Translations under genes and position numbers: made by a program | Assembly: GCF_041583835.1 (NCBI RefSeq) | Contig: NZ_JBFHFC010000016.1 | Coordinates: 1 to 47,473, forward strand | DNA length: 47,473 bases | Source: Thiomicrorhabdus sp041583835 | GTDB lineage: Bacteria; Pseudomonadota; Gammaproteobacteria; Thiomicrospirales; Thiomicrospiraceae | Reading direction: 5' to 3' | Part shown: positions 32,574 to 41,807 of the stretch, piece after piece | Numbering within the stretch: the first letter of the stretch is position 1 | Layout of the letters: each line of letters opens with the position of its first letter | The notes under the pieces: model-generated | Seen by the model: the letters and a program-made list of their open reading frames with translations, nothing else | Databases searched by the model: none | What the model was told of the DNA's origin: nothing

Positions 32574-34004
32574 CTACATGCCATTATTGACACTTACAAT
32601 TGCCAAAGGCTTTCTAGACATCAAGGCCTCTTGACCGAATTTATCCACCACCGCTTGAAATTCGGACTTTTGAGAACCGAAATGCAACGCAACAAACTCC
32701 GAAATCTGATTCAATGCTTCGTTTGCATCGCTCTCGGAACGTACCTGCAAAGCCCATTCCAAACGGTCAATCAACAGATATAGCCGCTGAATCAAAACAT
32801 CGTGCTGTAAAGCCGATTCAACCGAACTCAACTCGTCACCCGTTTCGCGTTTTTTCAAACTGACCAAGCCGCTCAACTTATGTAATAAGTCATCCATTTT
32901 TGAACCGCTTTCGTTTTGCTTTTCGACATTCGCAGACATTTCGTCAGCGATAGGCGGCACGCTCGTTTTTGAACTTAAATCCGGTCGAGGCAACTGCCCG
33001 ACCAAAGCTTTCAGTTCAGCCAACCATTGTTTCTGTTGCTGTTTTTGACGACTTACCTGATCACTATATTTCGCGACATCGCGCAGATCTTCACCAATGA
33101 TACGCCCCACTTCGACTTTATCCGCCAACTCACTCAAACCGATGGCCTGTTCCAAAGCCATCAACTGTTGTTGGGTTTGCGCTGCGTTGCCCTGAAGTAG
33201 CCACTGAGTATTAATTTCAACTATCCATTGCTGAATTTGATAATTATTCAATGGCTTAGGCGGTTGCATTGTTTCAGGCGGTTTGGATTCCTGCTGCTTC
33301 TTAAAGTCCAACAGCTTATTAATTTCTTCACCGACCTGCCCTAATTTCGATTGAACCGTTTCCTCAAACTGTTTCAGGCCTTGCAAATCTGCTTCCGAGG
33401 GCTGTAGAGCCTGCTGAGCTTTCTCCGCCAACGCATCCCACTTGCTTTCCGCTTGCTGGCCGATGGCATCCAACTGCTGCTGTAACTGTTGCTGAAGTGT
33501 CTTGATCTCTTGCTCTACTTCGGATTTCAAACCGTTCAAATCGCCTTGACTAACCAGGGGCTGATTTTCCGGACGGCTCAGCACCTCGGCAATTTTTTGA
33601 TCGATGGACTTCTGCTGTTGCTCGATTTTATCGACTAATAATTTATTGGTTTCATGCAACTGAACCACTTGAGTTTGTAAACGATTGATATGTTCGATCT
33701 GCCAATCCTGATCGGGACGGGTATAAAACAACACCGCAACCACAATCGCCATACTGATGAGCCAAACGGTTGTTTTAGTCAACCAAGCGGGCAGTTGGGC
33801 TAACGCTTTCGATCCTTTACCGGATTGGCCGGAAGCAGATTTTTCGCTCGTTTGCCGATCAGCCTGCTCGGCACGCTGTTGCGCCCGACGACGAGCATTG
33901 GCGTCACCGCTTTGATTATTCTGAGCACTGCCCTGGCCCGCTTCATTCACCACTTCACCGTCAATCACGCGGCGATCCGCTTTTGGCGTTACCGGTTCTG
34001 TCAT
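32574..34004 (-). CDS. hemX: HemX-type membrane protein
   Basis: A 476-residue HemX protein: a low-complexity, polar N-terminus (1-75), one transmembrane helix (about 78-95), then long heptad-rich coiled coils with many glutamines (KIEQQQKSIDQKI, TLQQQLQQQLDAIGQQ), and a C-terminal helical domain typical of HemX. It is sometimes annotated as uroporphyrinogen-III methyltransferase, but no SAM-binding methylase domain is present. Its start overlaps the hemD stop (ATGA), so it is coupled to hemD. Probably acts with HemY at the membrane in tetrapyrrole supply; mechanism unknown. Confidence 0.9.
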   Translation of the reverse strand: MTEPVTPKADRRVIDGEVVNEAGQGSAQNNQSGDANARRRAQQRAEQADRQTSEKSASGQSGKGSKALAQLPAWLTKTTVWLISMAIVVAVLFYTRPDQDWQIEHINRLQTQVVQLHETNKLLVDKIEQQQKSIDQKIAEVLSRPENQPLVSQGDLNGLKSEVEQEIKTLQQQLQQQLDAIGQQAESKWDALAEKAQQALQPSEADLQGLKQFEETVQSKLGQVGEEINKLLDFKKQQESKPPETMQPPKPLNNYQIQQWIVEINTQWLLQGNAAQTQQQLMALEQAIGLSELADKVEVGRIIGEDLRDVAKYSDQVSRQKQQQKQWLAELKALVGQLPRPDLSSKTSVPPIADEMSANVEKQNESGSKMDDLLHKLSGLVSLKKRETGDELSSVESALQHDVLIQRLYLLIDRLEWALQVRSESDANEALNQISEFVALHFGSQKSEFQAVVDKFGQEALMSRKPLAIVSVNNGM

Positions 34005-34777
34005 GATTCTATCTTCCTTACAATCGTTGTAATACTTTGTGCAATACCATCATCACTTTGCGTCGGCACGATGACGATTTGTCCCTGCCAACCTCGCTTT
34101 TGCGCCCACATTTGAATCCTTTGACTAAAGACCACCAACGGCTGCCCCCTCAACCAATCCGACCAGGCCTGTCGATTTTCGGAAGACACGCCTTCAGCAT
34201 TGACAACGGCCTCCATCAAAGACTCCAAGCCGCTAACACTGGTGGCCAAAACAATCGGTCGAGGACTCTCGATAAACAGACGCCATATTTGCTGACACAA
34301 AGGTAAAGGTCGGCGGCGATACAATTCCCAGGCGACCACTTCGGCCCCTCTTTCCACGAAACTGTTCTCCAACAATTCACGTCCGCCCCGACCTTTGACA
34401 ATCAATACACGCTGACCGTTTAAATCCTGTAAATCCGGCAGCTCCAACAAAGCCTCACTGTCAAAACGTTCGCCTTCGGCCGTTCTCATCTCCAGACCGG
34501 CTTTTCTCCCGGCATTAAGCGTCGCTTGACCGATTGCAAACAATTCAACCGTCGGTTTCGGCTGCGTTGGAAATTGTGCGGCAAAGGCTTTGACGGCATT
34601 GGCACTGATAAAGACCAGTTTATCGAAACCGCTTAAATCATGCTTGGACGGCAACGATAACATTTCGATTTCAATGGTCGGGCAAGACAAAGCATGCCCG
34701 CCAAGAAGTTCTACACGTTCCCGTAACGCTTCTGCCTGATCGACCGGACGCGTATTAAGAAGAGTGAATTGCGGCAT
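34001..34777 (-). CDS. hemD: Uroporphyrinogen-III synthase HemD
   Basis: HemD cyclises hydroxymethylbilane to uroporphyrinogen III with inversion of ring D. The 258-residue protein has the two-lobed family pattern: an N-terminal LLNTRPVDQAEALRERVE, the FISANAVKAFAAQF segment, VLIVKGRGGRELLENSF and EVVAWELYRRRPLP, then VLATSVSGLESLM near residue 175. Sequence conservation in this family is always low, so operon position between hemC and hemX adds to the call. The ATG at 34777 lies 27 bases after hemC. Confidence 0.92.
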   Translation of the reverse strand: MPQFTLLNTRPVDQAEALRERVELLGGHALSCPTIEIEMLSLPSKHDLSGFDKLVFISANAVKAFAAQFPTQPKPTVELFAIGQATLNAGRKAGLEMRTAEGERFDSEALLELPDLQDLNGQRVLIVKGRGGRELLENSFVERGAEVVAWELYRRRPLPLCQQIWRLFIESPRPIVLATSVSGLESLMEAVVNAEGVSSENRQAWSDWLRGQPLVVFSQRIQMWAQKRGWQGQIVIVPTQSDDGIAQSITTIVRKIES

Positions 34778-34804
34778 TTCAGCCCCCGAAACGATAACAA
34801 CTAC

Positions 34805-35740
34805 CTACGCACGTTCCGCGGAATAAACCGCATCCAAAATGTCCTTAGCACCCTGATCCAACAGTTTTTCAGCTAAAGCGACACCTAAAGCATGCGCATC
34901 ATCACGCTTACCTTCAATCGATGCGTTTAGAATGGTCGAGCCATCCAAAGACCCGACTAGCCCGCGAATTTTGATCTGCTCGCCGTCCAGTTCCGCAAAA
35001 ACACCGATCGGAACCTGACAGCCCCCTTCCAAACGATGGTTCATGGCACGTTCCGCCGTGGTACGAATTTCGGTTTCGTGGTGGTTCAATACCTTGATGA
35101 TCGCAAGCGTCTCCTCGTCTTCTGAGAAATATTCGATACCCAATGTTCCCTGGGTTACAGCCGGCAAACAGACTTCAGGTGCCAACTCATGACGGATACG
35201 TTCGTCTAATTCCAAGCGCTGCAAACCGGACGTGGCCAAAACGATCGCGTCGTATTCACCGGCATCCAATTTACCTAAACGGGTTCCGACATTTCCGCGC
35301 AGGTCACGCACATCCAGATCAGGGCGCAACGCCATCAACTGTGCCTTACGGCGCAAACTGGAAGTCCCCAGAATCGCACCTTGCGGCAAGTCGTCGAACG
35401 AAGCGTATTTATTGGAGACAAACGCGTCGGTCGGCGCATGACGTTCCAAGATTGCGCCTAGGGCAAAACCCTCTGGCAGTTCCATCGGCACGTCTTTCAT
35501 AGAATGCACTACAATATCGGCTTCTCCAGCCATCATGCGATCTTCCAACTCTTTGGTGAACAGCCCCTTACCACCGATTTTAGCCAAAGGAACGTCAAGA
35601 ATCTTGTCACCTTTAGTCGACATCGGCAACAATTCAATCTGTAATCCAGGATGGGCTTTTTCCAATTCGGCTTTGACAAATTCTGCTTGCCACATGGCTA
35701 AGGGACTTTTTCGAGTTGCGATACGCAAGGTTTTTTTCAT
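34805..35740 (-). CDS. hemC: Hydroxymethylbilane synthase (porphobilinogen deaminase) HemC
   Basis: HemC links four porphobilinogen units, made by HemB, into hydroxymethylbilane. The 311-residue protein begins MKKTLRIATRKSPLAMWQA and has KGLFTKELED, HSMKDVP, the arginine-rich SSLRRKAQL and RDLRGNVGTRL, and EGGCQVPIG with the cysteine that carries the dipyrromethane cofactor. The frame opens 33 bases earlier at 35773, but the ATG at 35740 has GGAAAG upstream and fits the family. It heads the hemCDXY operon; the first step enzyme gene hemB lies 26 kb away in this window. Confidence 0.96.
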   Translation of the reverse strand: MKKTLRIATRKSPLAMWQAEFVKAELEKAHPGLQIELLPMSTKGDKILDVPLAKIGGKGLFTKELEDRMMAGEADIVVHSMKDVPMELPEGFALGAILERHAPTDAFVSNKYASFDDLPQGAILGTSSLRRKAQLMALRPDLDVRDLRGNVGTRLGKLDAGEYDAIVLATSGLQRLELDERIRHELAPEVCLPAVTQGTLGIEYFSEDEETLAIIKVLNHHETEIRTTAERAMNHRLEGGCQVPIGVFAELDGEQIKIRGLVGSLDGSTILNASIEGKRDDAHALGVALAEKLLDQGAKDILDAVYSAERA

Positions 35741-35863
35741 AGTGCTTTCCAATTCGTTTTTATTGCCGGGCATCGTATTTGCCGGAGATTTTAGACGTAC
35801 TTTTATGTTATCCGGCCATTTTACTGAAAATAGGGTGAAAGTTTTAGTTAAAATAAGGCCTTA

Positions 35864-36490
35864 ATGCCAAGTGACATGAGTTTGCTTAAGTTGAAACACA
35901 CCGACTTGCCGATCCGTCCAAATGTAATCCGAACGATAAAGCAGAGGTCGGTTTACATGATGCTTTGTGCAAGCTTGCTGCTAGGCGGCATTCAAAGCGT
36001 ACATGGCGAAAATAATACCGCGTTTAAAGAATTAAACGACCTGCAGCAATTAGCTGAACGCTCGAATCGAACGGGGCTGCCCATCATGCTGATGTTTGGC
36101 GCCGAGTGGTGCGAATTCTGCCAACAATTAGTCGAAGAAGTCTTCAACCCGCTGGCAATGAGAGGTAACTACGACGGTAAAGTGGTTCTGATGCGCCATG
36201 GGGGTGTAGACGAACAAGAACGAATACCCGGCTTGGACGGCGAACCGATTAAAAAATCGCAATGGGCTTACAAACTGAACGCCGATTTGACGCCTACGGT
36301 GATTTTTATCGACGGCCGTGGTAAAGAGGTGGCACCGCGAATCGTCGGTATAGCCAACATCCACATGTACGCAGGCGTGATTCACCGTAACCTGAACATC
36401 GCATACGAAAAGATGGGCAATCCGTTACGCATACCGGCCACACCCGAGTTGTACGAAAAACAACTCCAAAAACAGCTGCTTAACCCTTAA
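35864..36490 (+). CDS. Exported thioredoxin-fold protein (WCEFC)
   Basis: A 208-residue protein with a hydrophobic export segment (about 32-45) and a predicted cut near VHGEN, then a thioredoxin fold with the redox pair in EWCEFC (Cys83, Cys86) and a cis-proline region LTPTVIFIDG. It resembles the thioredoxin_7/SoxW-like periplasmic thiol reductases. In a sulfur oxidizer it could keep SoxYZ or another periplasmic thiol reduced; that is inference. The first start, ATG at 35864, gives a long N-terminus; ATG at 35876 or a start nearer the hydrophobic segment is possible. argH follows after 25 bases. Confidence 0.8.
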   Translation: MPSDMSLLKLKHTDLPIRPNVIRTIKQRSVYMMLCASLLLGGIQSVHGENNTAFKELNDLQQLAERSNRTGLPIMLMFGAEWCEFCQQLVEEVFNPLAMRGNYDGKVVLMRHGGVDEQERIPGLDGEPIKKSQWAYKLNADLTPTVIFIDGRGKEVAPRIVGIANIHMYAGVIHRNLNIAYEKMGNPLRIPATPELYEKQLQKQLLNP

Positions 36491-36515
36491 AATTTTGTAA
36501 TTCTTTGAGAGAGTC

Positions 36516-37916
36516 ATGACAACACAGAACAACCTACACAATCAGGAAAAACTATCCAGCGCACGTTTTAGCGAATCAACCGATGCGTTTGTGGAAGAGT
36601 TTACCGCATCGATTCAATTCGATAATCGTATGTATAAACAGGATATACAGGGTTCGATCGCTCACGCCAAGATGCTGACTAAAGTCGGGATTTTAAATGC
36701 GCAGGAATTGGAAGACATCATCAAAGGTCTGACTCAAATCCAGGCAGACATCGAAGCTGGCAAGGTTGAATGGTCGATCAAACAAGAAGACATTCACATG
36801 AATATCGAGTCGCGCCTGACCGATCTAATCGGCATCACGGGTAAAAAGCTGCATACCGGACGTTCGCGTAACGACCAGGTCGCGACCGACATCCGTCTGT
36901 ATCTACGTGACGAAATCGATGCCATTCTGCCGGAGATGAGACGTCTGCTTGCTGGATTGGTTGAACTGGCTGAACGTGAAGCCGATACCATTATGCCCGG
37001 TTTTACCCATTTGCAAACTGCACAACCGGTCACGTTCGGACACCACATGTTGGCATGGTTTGAGATGATCAAACGCGATGTTGAACGCCTTGAAGACTGC
37101 CGCAAACGCGTCAATACCATGCCGTTGGGTTCGGCAGCGCTGGCTGGCACAACCTATCCGATCGACCGAGCTTACACGGCTGAGCTACTTGGATTCGAGC
37201 GCATTAGCGAAAACTCTCTTGACGGCGTTTCCGACCGAGATTTCGCCATCGAATTCACTTCATTTGCCGCGACGTTGATGATGCATCTGTCACGTTTCTC
37301 GGAAGAGTTGGTATTGTGGTCTTCGGCACAGTTCCAGTTCATCGATCTTCCGGATCGTTTCTGCACGGGTTCATCGATTATGCCGCAAAAGAAAAACCCG
37401 GATGTACCGGAACTGGTACGCGGAAAAAGCGGACGTGTATACGGCCACTTGATGAGTTTATTGACCCTGATGAAGTCGCAGCCTTTGGCTTACAACAAAG
37501 ACAATCAGGAAGACAAAGAACCGTTGTTCGACACCGTTGATACCGTACGCGGAAGCCTGCGTGCGTTTGCCGATATGGTTCCGGCGATCATCGTCAAACG
37601 TGAAGTGACTTACGAAGCGGCCAAACGCGGATTCTCGACCGCAACCGACTTGGCGGATTACCTGGTTGGAAAAGGGTTGGCATTCCGCGATTCCCACGAA
37701 GTGGTCGGGTTGGCTGTGGCGCACGGCATCAAAACAGGTGAAGATTTGTCCGAAATGTCGCTAGAAACGCTTCAAGGTTTCTGCGATAAGATCAGCGACG
37801 ATGTCTTTGAAGTACTGACGCTGGAAGGCTCTGTTGCAGCACGCGACCACCTGGGCGGAACCGCGCCAAACCAAGTTCGTGCAGCAGTCATGCGTGCTAA
37901 AGAGTGGTTGGCTTGA
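36516..37916 (+). CDS. argH: Argininosuccinate lyase ArgH
   Basis: ArgH cleaves argininosuccinate to arginine and fumarate. The 466-residue protein has the family's full length and motifs: SARFSESTD near the N-terminus, HTGRSRNDQVATD, PGFTHLQTAQPVTFGHH with the catalytic histidine, and the fumarase-superfamily signature GSSIMPQKKNPD with the catalytic serine. The ATG at 36516 follows a GAGAGAG ribosome site, 25 bases after the thioredoxin-like gene, and a strong terminator follows the stop. Cytosolic tetramer in relatives. Confidence 0.97.
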   Translation: MTTQNNLHNQEKLSSARFSESTDAFVEEFTASIQFDNRMYKQDIQGSIAHAKMLTKVGILNAQELEDIIKGLTQIQADIEAGKVEWSIKQEDIHMNIESRLTDLIGITGKKLHTGRSRNDQVATDIRLYLRDEIDAILPEMRRLLAGLVELAEREADTIMPGFTHLQTAQPVTFGHHMLAWFEMIKRDVERLEDCRKRVNTMPLGSAALAGTTYPIDRAYTAELLGFERISENSLDGVSDRDFAIEFTSFAATLMMHLSRFSEELVLWSSAQFQFIDLPDRFCTGSSIMPQKKNPDVPELVRGKSGRVYGHLMSLLTLMKSQPLAYNKDNQEDKEPLFDTVDTVRGSLRAFADMVPAIIVKREVTYEAAKRGFSTATDLADYLVGKGLAFRDSHEVVGLAVAHGIKTGEDLSEMSLETLQGFCDKISDDVFEVLTLEGSVAARDHLGGTAPNQVRAAVMRAKEWLA

Positions 37917-37967
37917 TAAGCAAGCGCTAACCGCCTGCCAAGCCTATTAAAGAGTGCTTAAATAAAA

Positions 37968-38006
37968 AACGGCTGCATCAAATAACTTGATGCAGCCGTT
38001 CTTTTT
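37968..38006 (+). terminator. Terminator after argH
   Basis: A perfect 14-base stem (37968-37981 and 37987-38000) with a five-base loop is followed by CTTTTT on the plus strand. A-rich bases before it give some T-run on the other strand, so it may also serve the converging diguanylate cyclase gene. Confidence 0.92.
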
Positions 38007-38055
38007 ATCAGATGAAATCAATACGGACGGCTTATTCAAAGCCGACTAAACAAAT

Positions 38056-39450
38056 TTAAGCAATTTTGGACTTGGACTCCGGAAGTAGATCCGAGTACGC
38101 CACGATTCGGTTGCGTCCGCCGTCTTTGGCCTGATACAGTGCCTGATCGGCATGATGAAGCAATTCCATTTCATCCGCCACTTCGGTTTTAGGGAACGAA
38201 ATATACCCCAAACTCACTGTAAAACTGATTTCCTGGTCGTTGATTTTCAATCTCGAATCTTCAACAACTCTACGAATGCGTTCCGCCGTGTTCCAACAGT
38301 TCTGTTCGGAAGCTCCGGGCAAAATCACCAAGAACTCTTCCCCGCCATAACGAGCCAAAACATCGCCTTCACGCAAGGTGTTCAAAATGGTTTTGGTCAC
38401 CAACACAATCGCCTTATCTCCCACCAAATGCCCGTAAGCATCGTTGATATTCTTGAAATGATCGATATCGATCATCAATACACCCAACGGCGAGTCGTTA
38501 CGCTGCGTACGCTTGAACTCCTCTTTAAGTCGTTTCAAACCGAAACGGCGGTTGTAAACATTGGTCAAACCGTCCAAAGCGGCCAGCCTCTGCAAACTTT
38601 CATGCGCCATCGCATTATTAAGAGCTAATCCCATCCCTTGACGGAACATGTTGATCATACTGATCGACTGATCGTTAATGTGAACCGGAGACGCTAACAC
38701 GAACACCCCTAGATTCTGCTGTTTAAACAAAATCGGCACGACCACAATCTCTTGGGGACGGAAATGCGTTAAGAGACCATCCACTTCGATATTTTCCGGC
38801 AAAGTGATGCGCTCTATACGATAGTCGTCCATCGCTTTGATAATATAATCGTGTTGAACAATTTGTTCCGCACTGACGATACCCTGGGCATACACCATCT
38901 TCATTTCGCCTTCGTCTTCGACAAACAACCCACCGGCACTGCATACGGTATGTTCAATCAATAGATGAATTGCTTCTTTTGCCAAGCCTTCCAGCTCAAG
39001 ATTGGACGATAAGGCTTTTGAAAAATTGGTGTAGACGTATTCGACTTCATGAGCGCTTTGCAGCGCCTCGACCATTTCGTTAAAAGCACGGGCGCTCTCG
39101 CCGAATTCGTCATCCGAAACCGCTTCGATAAAACAACTGTCGCCCATGCAATGCACGTCCGATTCCTGATAGGTTTTATCGTTCACAGTCCCCTTAATCA
39201 ACATCATACGGTCCGCCAACTCTTTCAAGTGCGGTCGCACTACAAAATGCACTAATCCGAAATTCATAACACCCATAAAGAAACCCGCCATCAGAGAAGC
39301 CGTATAAAACAACGGCGTCATGACATTAGCTTCCGGAATACCTAACAAAATCATGAACGGCGGAAAGACGAAGCCGACCACCAGGCCGAGCGTCACCATC
39401 CAAATAAACTGATCCGTAAAAATCTTGCTGGTAATTCTTGGCATATGCAT
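38056..39450 (-). CDS. Membrane GAF-GGDEF diguanylate cyclase
   Basis: A 464-residue protein with two transmembrane helices (about 14-36 and 45-70), a cytosolic linker, a GAF-like domain (about 140-285) and a C-terminal GGDEF domain. The domain is intact: DGLTNVYNRR (293-302), IDIDHFKNINDAYGH, and the active GGEEF at 369-373. REGD at 360-363 is exactly the RxxD inhibitory site five residues before it, so product inhibition by cyclic di-GMP is expected. A short loop with two cysteines (VHCMGDSCF, Cys101/Cys106) lies between membrane and GAF parts and could be a redox or metal switch. It starts 29 bases after apt. Confidence 0.93.
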   Translation of the reverse strand: MHMPRITSKIFTDQFIWMVTLGLVVGFVFPPFMILLGIPEANVMTPLFYTASLMAGFFMGVMNFGLVHFVVRPHLKELADRMMLIKGTVNDKTYQESDVHCMGDSCFIEAVSDDEFGESARAFNEMVEALQSAHEVEYVYTNFSKALSSNLELEGLAKEAIHLLIEHTVCSAGGLFVEDEGEMKMVYAQGIVSAEQIVQHDYIIKAMDDYRIERITLPENIEVDGLLTHFRPQEIVVVPILFKQQNLGVFVLASPVHINDQSISMINMFRQGMGLALNNAMAHESLQRLAALDGLTNVYNRRFGLKRLKEEFKRTQRNDSPLGVLMIDIDHFKNINDAYGHLVGDKAIVLVTKTILNTLREGDVLARYGGEEFLVILPGASEQNCWNTAERIRRVVEDSRLKINDQEISFTVSLGYISFPKTEVADEMELLHHADQALYQAKDGGRNRIVAYSDLLPESKSKIA

Positions 39451-39479
39451 ATTCAGAGGGTTCCTTTAATTTAGGGACT

Positions 39480-39998
39480 TTAATCTTCCAATTGAATGAC
39501 CGAACGTACCTTCATGTCTTTATAAACAAAGCTATTCAATGCGGCCAGATCGATCAAGCAGGCCAGCCCTACAACTTCATAACCGACCTTTTCGCATAAC
39601 TCGGCCGCCGCACCCATTGAACCACCAGTCGCAATCAAGTCGTCAAGCAATACAATTCGGCTACCGTCACCTTGTTGCATTTCCAGAGTATCCGAACCGT
39701 ACTCCAAACCGTACTCGATTTTAGCGCAAACATTCGGTAACTTACCCGGCTTGCGGACTTTGATGAAACCTTTGTTCAACTTGTACGCCAAGGCCGAGGC
39801 AAAAATAAAGCCGCGGGACTCAATTGCAGCCAGATAATCGACTTTAGCCCATTCTTCTTCGGTAAACAGTTCACTCATCGCATCGATGGTTTCAACGAAA
39901 TGCGTCTTCAGCAATGGCGAGATATCACTGAAAATAATGCCCGGCTTCGGAAAATCCGGGATCGAATCTAAATATTGGGCTAATGGGTGTTGTGACAT
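39480..39998 (-). CDS. apt: Adenine phosphoribosyltransferase Apt
   Basis: Apt salvages adenine to AMP with PRPP. The 172-residue protein has the family start IPDFPKPGIIFSDISPLL, the AAIESRGFIFASALA segment, the RKPGKLP loop and the PRPP-binding VLLDDLIATGGSMGAA. The ATG at 39998 has GGAAG upstream. The diguanylate cyclase gene follows 29 bases downstream on the same strand, so they probably share a message. Confidence 0.97.
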   Translation of the reverse strand: MSQHPLAQYLDSIPDFPKPGIIFSDISPLLKTHFVETIDAMSELFTEEEWAKVDYLAAIESRGFIFASALAYKLNKGFIKVRKPGKLPNVCAKIEYGLEYGSDTLEMQQGDGSRIVLLDDLIATGGSMGAAAELCEKVGYEVVGLACLIDLAALNSFVYKDMKVRSVIQLED

Positions 39999-40116
39999 AT
40001 GTACTTCCTTTCACTTAACGGCTTTCAATATGGCAAAGCCTTGCGAAGTTAAAATGCATTATTCTAACAATAACTTAATAAAAACAATGAAATTTACTGA
40101 TCGATGGATAAGCAAA

Positions 40117-40136
40117 TATCACCCTAACGGGTGATA
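40117..40136 (-). terminator. Possible terminator of the pseudokinase-Sel1 gene
   Basis: TATCACCC-N4-GGGTGATA forms a perfect eight-base stem 15 bases after the stop codon. On the minus strand the sequence after it is only moderately T-rich (TTTGCTTAT), so this is either a weak terminator or a 3'-end hairpin. Confidence 0.5.
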
Positions 40137-40150
40137 ACGCTTAATAGAGG

Positions 40151-41506
40151 TTATTTCTCGACTTGTTTTAACGCAATCAAAGTCGTGCGGGCATCTGCAT
40201 TACCGTAGTGGTCGGCCATGATTAACCAAGAGAATCCGGCAGATTTGTCTTGCTCGACACCAAGGCCGTTTAAATACATTAGTCCAAGTTTGTATTGCGC
40301 TTCCAAATTGCCTCGTTGAGCCGAAAAATTAAACAACTTAAATGCCTTGAATAAATCCTGAGGCAATCCGGTGCCTACCTCATACATTTTTGCCAAGTTG
40401 AATGCCGCTTGGGGATTCCCTTTCTTATACGCTTCGTGAAATAAGTGGGCGGCCATCGAATAAGATCGCTGGACACAACGTCCATCACGATACATGACTC
40501 CCAAACGTTCTTCGGCAAGTGAAAAGCCCTTAAAAGCACCGTTTTCATACAGATTAAACGCCGAGGCCTGGTAACCTCCCGATTCCATTTGGCTGGCTTT
40601 TCTATAAATCGCATAAGCGTAGTGCTCATCCGCCAAAGCTTCCATGCTGTCTTTAGGAAAGGCTTTTGAAGAGATAAACACCTTCCTCCTTACCCATTCC
40701 GGAATGGTGTTATCTTTTAACCACATCTTTAAATCCGGCAAGCTTGGCCGATTGGATGGATTCTTATCCGTCATCCACACAATTAAATATCGCCAAAAAA
40801 TCGGCAATCGATTAATTTTTCGAATCGAATGATGCGTATGCGCCCACATCTGATCCATAGGATCGTTCACTTTATTCAAACGATAAATGTGCTTGCCTGT
40901 CAGCGCAAAAAACAAAGTACAACCTAGCTGATAAATATCGCCTTTTTCATCACACTGGCCATTCAATCGTTCCGGCGGGCAATAACGGCAATCTTCGGGT
41001 AAAACTTCGGCTTCATAAGAAGTAAGGGAGGGAATGGCATGCTCAAAGCCAATCAAATAGGAACTTGTATCCGACATCACAATATTATCGGGCTGAATTG
41101 AAGTATGCACAAAGCCTACGGCATGTAATTTTTCTAAGCCATTGACTAAATCTTTAAGCAGTTTTTTTGCCGTTTTTTCCGTCAGGCCAAAAGGCTTAAT
41201 ATAGGTTCGCGCTAAGGTCTTTTTACCGACATAATCGAAAAACAACAAATAGTGAAAACCGACCTTACGAATTTCATTAAAGTTTGGAAACTCAGAAAAC
41301 GCATTTAGGTATTGCAATAAATCCTTTGTGCGTTTGATCGCATAATGATTTTGTAAGTTATCCAAGACTTGGATAGTCTGTTTTATATTACCTTGATCAG
41401 TATGTTTGACGGCATTAAAAAAACGAACCGGCCGACTCGTCTTCAACGGTTTGATTTTAGTTAAATCTGGCTGTTGCGCTAAAATGGAACTAACCTCGTC
41501 AGACAT
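40151..41506 (-). CDS. Pseudokinase fused to Sel1-like repeats
   Basis: A 451-residue cytosolic protein. Residues ~60-265 have a protein-kinase fold: the catalytic loop reads HTSIQPDN (134-141) where HRDxKPxN is expected, the DFG site reads GFE (153-155), CPPE (176-179) stands for APE, and DIYQLGCTLFFALTG and NPSNRPS are the usual C-lobe landmarks. The catalytic aspartate, the HRD arginine and the metal-binding aspartate are all missing, so phosphotransfer is unlikely. Residues ~295-445 hold three to four Sel1 repeats (AAFNLAKMYEVGTG, AQYKLGLMYLNGLG), a protein-interaction module. Start is ATG 41506 with GGAG upstream, not the TTG at 41518. Partner unknown; it lies beside the retention-module and adhesin genes. 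Confidence 0.85.
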   Translation of the reverse strand: MSDEVSSILAQQPDLTKIKPLKTSRPVRFFNAVKHTDQGNIKQTIQVLDNLQNHYAIKRTKDLLQYLNAFSEFPNFNEIRKVGFHYLLFFDYVGKKTLARTYIKPFGLTEKTAKKLLKDLVNGLEKLHAVGFVHTSIQPDNIVMSDTSSYLIGFEHAIPSLTSYEAEVLPEDCRYCPPERLNGQCDEKGDIYQLGCTLFFALTGKHIYRLNKVNDPMDQMWAHTHHSIRKINRLPIFWRYLIVWMTDKNPSNRPSLPDLKMWLKDNTIPEWVRRKVFISSKAFPKDSMEALADEHYAYAIYRKASQMESGGYQASAFNLYENGAFKGFSLAEERLGVMYRDGRCVQRSYSMAAHLFHEAYKKGNPQAAFNLAKMYEVGTGLPQDLFKAFKLFNFSAQRGNLEAQYKLGLMYLNGLGVEQDKSAGFSWLIMADHYGNADARTTLIALKQVEK

Positions 41507-41572
41507 CCTTTTCTCCAAATGTTTTCAGACGTATCGAACTAGAATAAAAAAACCAACCCTTAACGAGCAATT

Positions 41573-41601
41573 ATCATATCTTGTAATAATTTTATTGACT
41601 A
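41573..41601 (-). promoter_or_regulatory. Putative promoter of the pseudokinase gene
   Basis: On the minus strand TAGTCA (41601-41596, 4/6), a 17-base spacer and TATGAT (41578-41573, 5/6) lie about 65 bases before the ATG. The rest of the 301-base gap to 41807 is A+T-rich. It contains CCTTAAA-N4-TTTAAGG at 41772-41789, a weak hairpin without T-run after the retention-module gene. Confidence 0.4.
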
Positions 41602-41807
41602 GGAAAAAGGTTTACAAAAGCGGTATCGGATGTATTCATATTCTCTAAATCACGCAATAGAAATATTCATTTTGTAACCGATTTCCGTTCTAAGCTTAAA
41701 CGGATTAATAATAACTCTTTGACACCAACTTAAAAGCATTTATCCCAAAACAAGCTAGAAAACAACCGACTCCTTAAAGACCTTTAAGGGGAAAGTACAT
41801 GCTCTGT

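Noticed and set aside
32574..34004. HemX as a uroporphyrinogen-III C-methyltransferase
   Set aside because: No SAM-dependent methylase motifs are present; only a membrane helix and coiled coils, as in HemX.
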